This document shows positions 50,011 to 50,059 of a stretch of 50,059 nucleotides of DNA, in pieces (the first letter of the stretch is position 1; the number at the start of each line of letters is the position of its first letter). The position numbers and the translations under genes are program-made. Origin of the DNA: Chitinophagia bacterium (GTDB lineage: Bacteria > Bacteroidota > Bacteroidia > Chitinophagales > Chitinophagaceae); contig RFVO01000006.1 in the NCBI GenBank assembly GCA_009928005.1, forward strand, positions 1 through 50,059, in the 5' to 3' direction. The notes under the pieces were generated by a model, which saw only the letters and a program-made list of their open reading frames with translations, searched no databases and was not told the DNA's origin.

Positions 50011-50059
50011 AGGGCCTTCTCAAGGCGAAAATCAATCAAAAAAATGGTATCTTTAAGGA

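Noticed and set aside
1-50059. A novel multi-gene defence or biosynthetic system
   Set aside because: Nearly every gene belongs to a recognised housekeeping or envelope family. No cluster of unknown genes, toxin-antitoxin pair, phage remnants, CRISPR repeats or island-like composition was seen.
50044-50059. Start of another gene at the right edge
   Set aside because: Only five codons remain after a possible ATG at 50044. That is too little to support a call.

Overview
The window is a 50 kb piece of a low-GC (clearly AT-rich) chromosome from a member of the Bacteroidota, most likely a Chitinophagaceae-like bacterium. The evidence is the gene content: a divergent TonB-dependent receptor, a DUF5689 protein, a Porin_10 outer-membrane protein, a CarboxypepD_reg-like protein, a long IspH, and a Mrp protein whose C-terminal CxxC has been lost. 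The promoters agree: -7 boxes close to TAnnTTTG, the Bacteroidota sigma factor consensus, recur upstream of genes, often only a few bases from the ATG. Coding density is high, no gap exceeds about 200 bases, and there is no rRNA, tRNA, CRISPR array, insertion sequence or prophage that I can see.

Layout. 1-4631: the 5' part of rpsF, then an outer-membrane/secreted module made of a frameshifted secreted endonuclease/exonuclease/phosphatase-fold nuclease (minus strand), a TonB-dependent receptor-like barrel and a DUF5689 protein. 4654-9951: htpG, then convergently recJ, a polyprenyl diphosphate synthase and a HxpB/YniC-type sugar phosphatase in one minus-strand operon. 10039-12464: acyltransferase, acyl-CoA thioesterase, dipeptide epimerase. 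12575-18451: a plus-strand run with proline dehydrogenase, thyA, folA, a shrunken methyltransferase-like protein, an RsmF-like rRNA methyltransferase, an RlpA-like barrel protein and a rhodanese-thioredoxin lipoprotein. 18536-25616: fmt, an FKBP isomerase, pepT, an ExbB/ExbD pair, prmC, a YigZ/IMPACT protein, 3-hydroxyacyl-CoA dehydrogenase and a CarboxypepD_reg-like protein. 25751-34875: mrp, cmk, ispH, an ABC-F protein, an HTH regulator, gcvP and a YkgJ-like cysteine-cluster protein. 34916-44536: an MFS exporter, deoxynucleoside kinase, folK, sppA, an ABC-2 permease, a SRPBCC protein, queG and clpB. 44641-50059: a TetA-like MFS transporter, purine nucleoside phosphorylase, a Porin_10 protein and two small cysteine-rich secreted proteins that look metal-related.

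How the genes fit together. Most are housekeeping: folate/thymidylate synthesis (thyA-folA, folK), nucleotide salvage (deoxynucleoside kinase, cmk, PNP), isoprenoid synthesis (ispH, polyprenyl synthase), translation (rpsF, fmt, prmC, RsmF-like, queG), glycine cleavage, protein quality control (htpG, clpB, sppA, FKBP) and envelope functions. No obviously new multi-gene system is visible. The most interesting signals are two broken genes and several local anomalies. The secreted nuclease has lost its catalytic SDH motif through an apparent one-base deletion. A heavy-metal-associated (HMA) protein is knocked out of frame by an exact 22-bp tandem duplication, separating the HMA domain from a tail full of Cys-Cys pairs. 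A methyltransferase homologue has lost its SAM-binding motif. There are also operator-like palindromes on or near the thioesterase, ispH and clpB promoters. Either frameshift could be a consensus error; raw reads would settle this.
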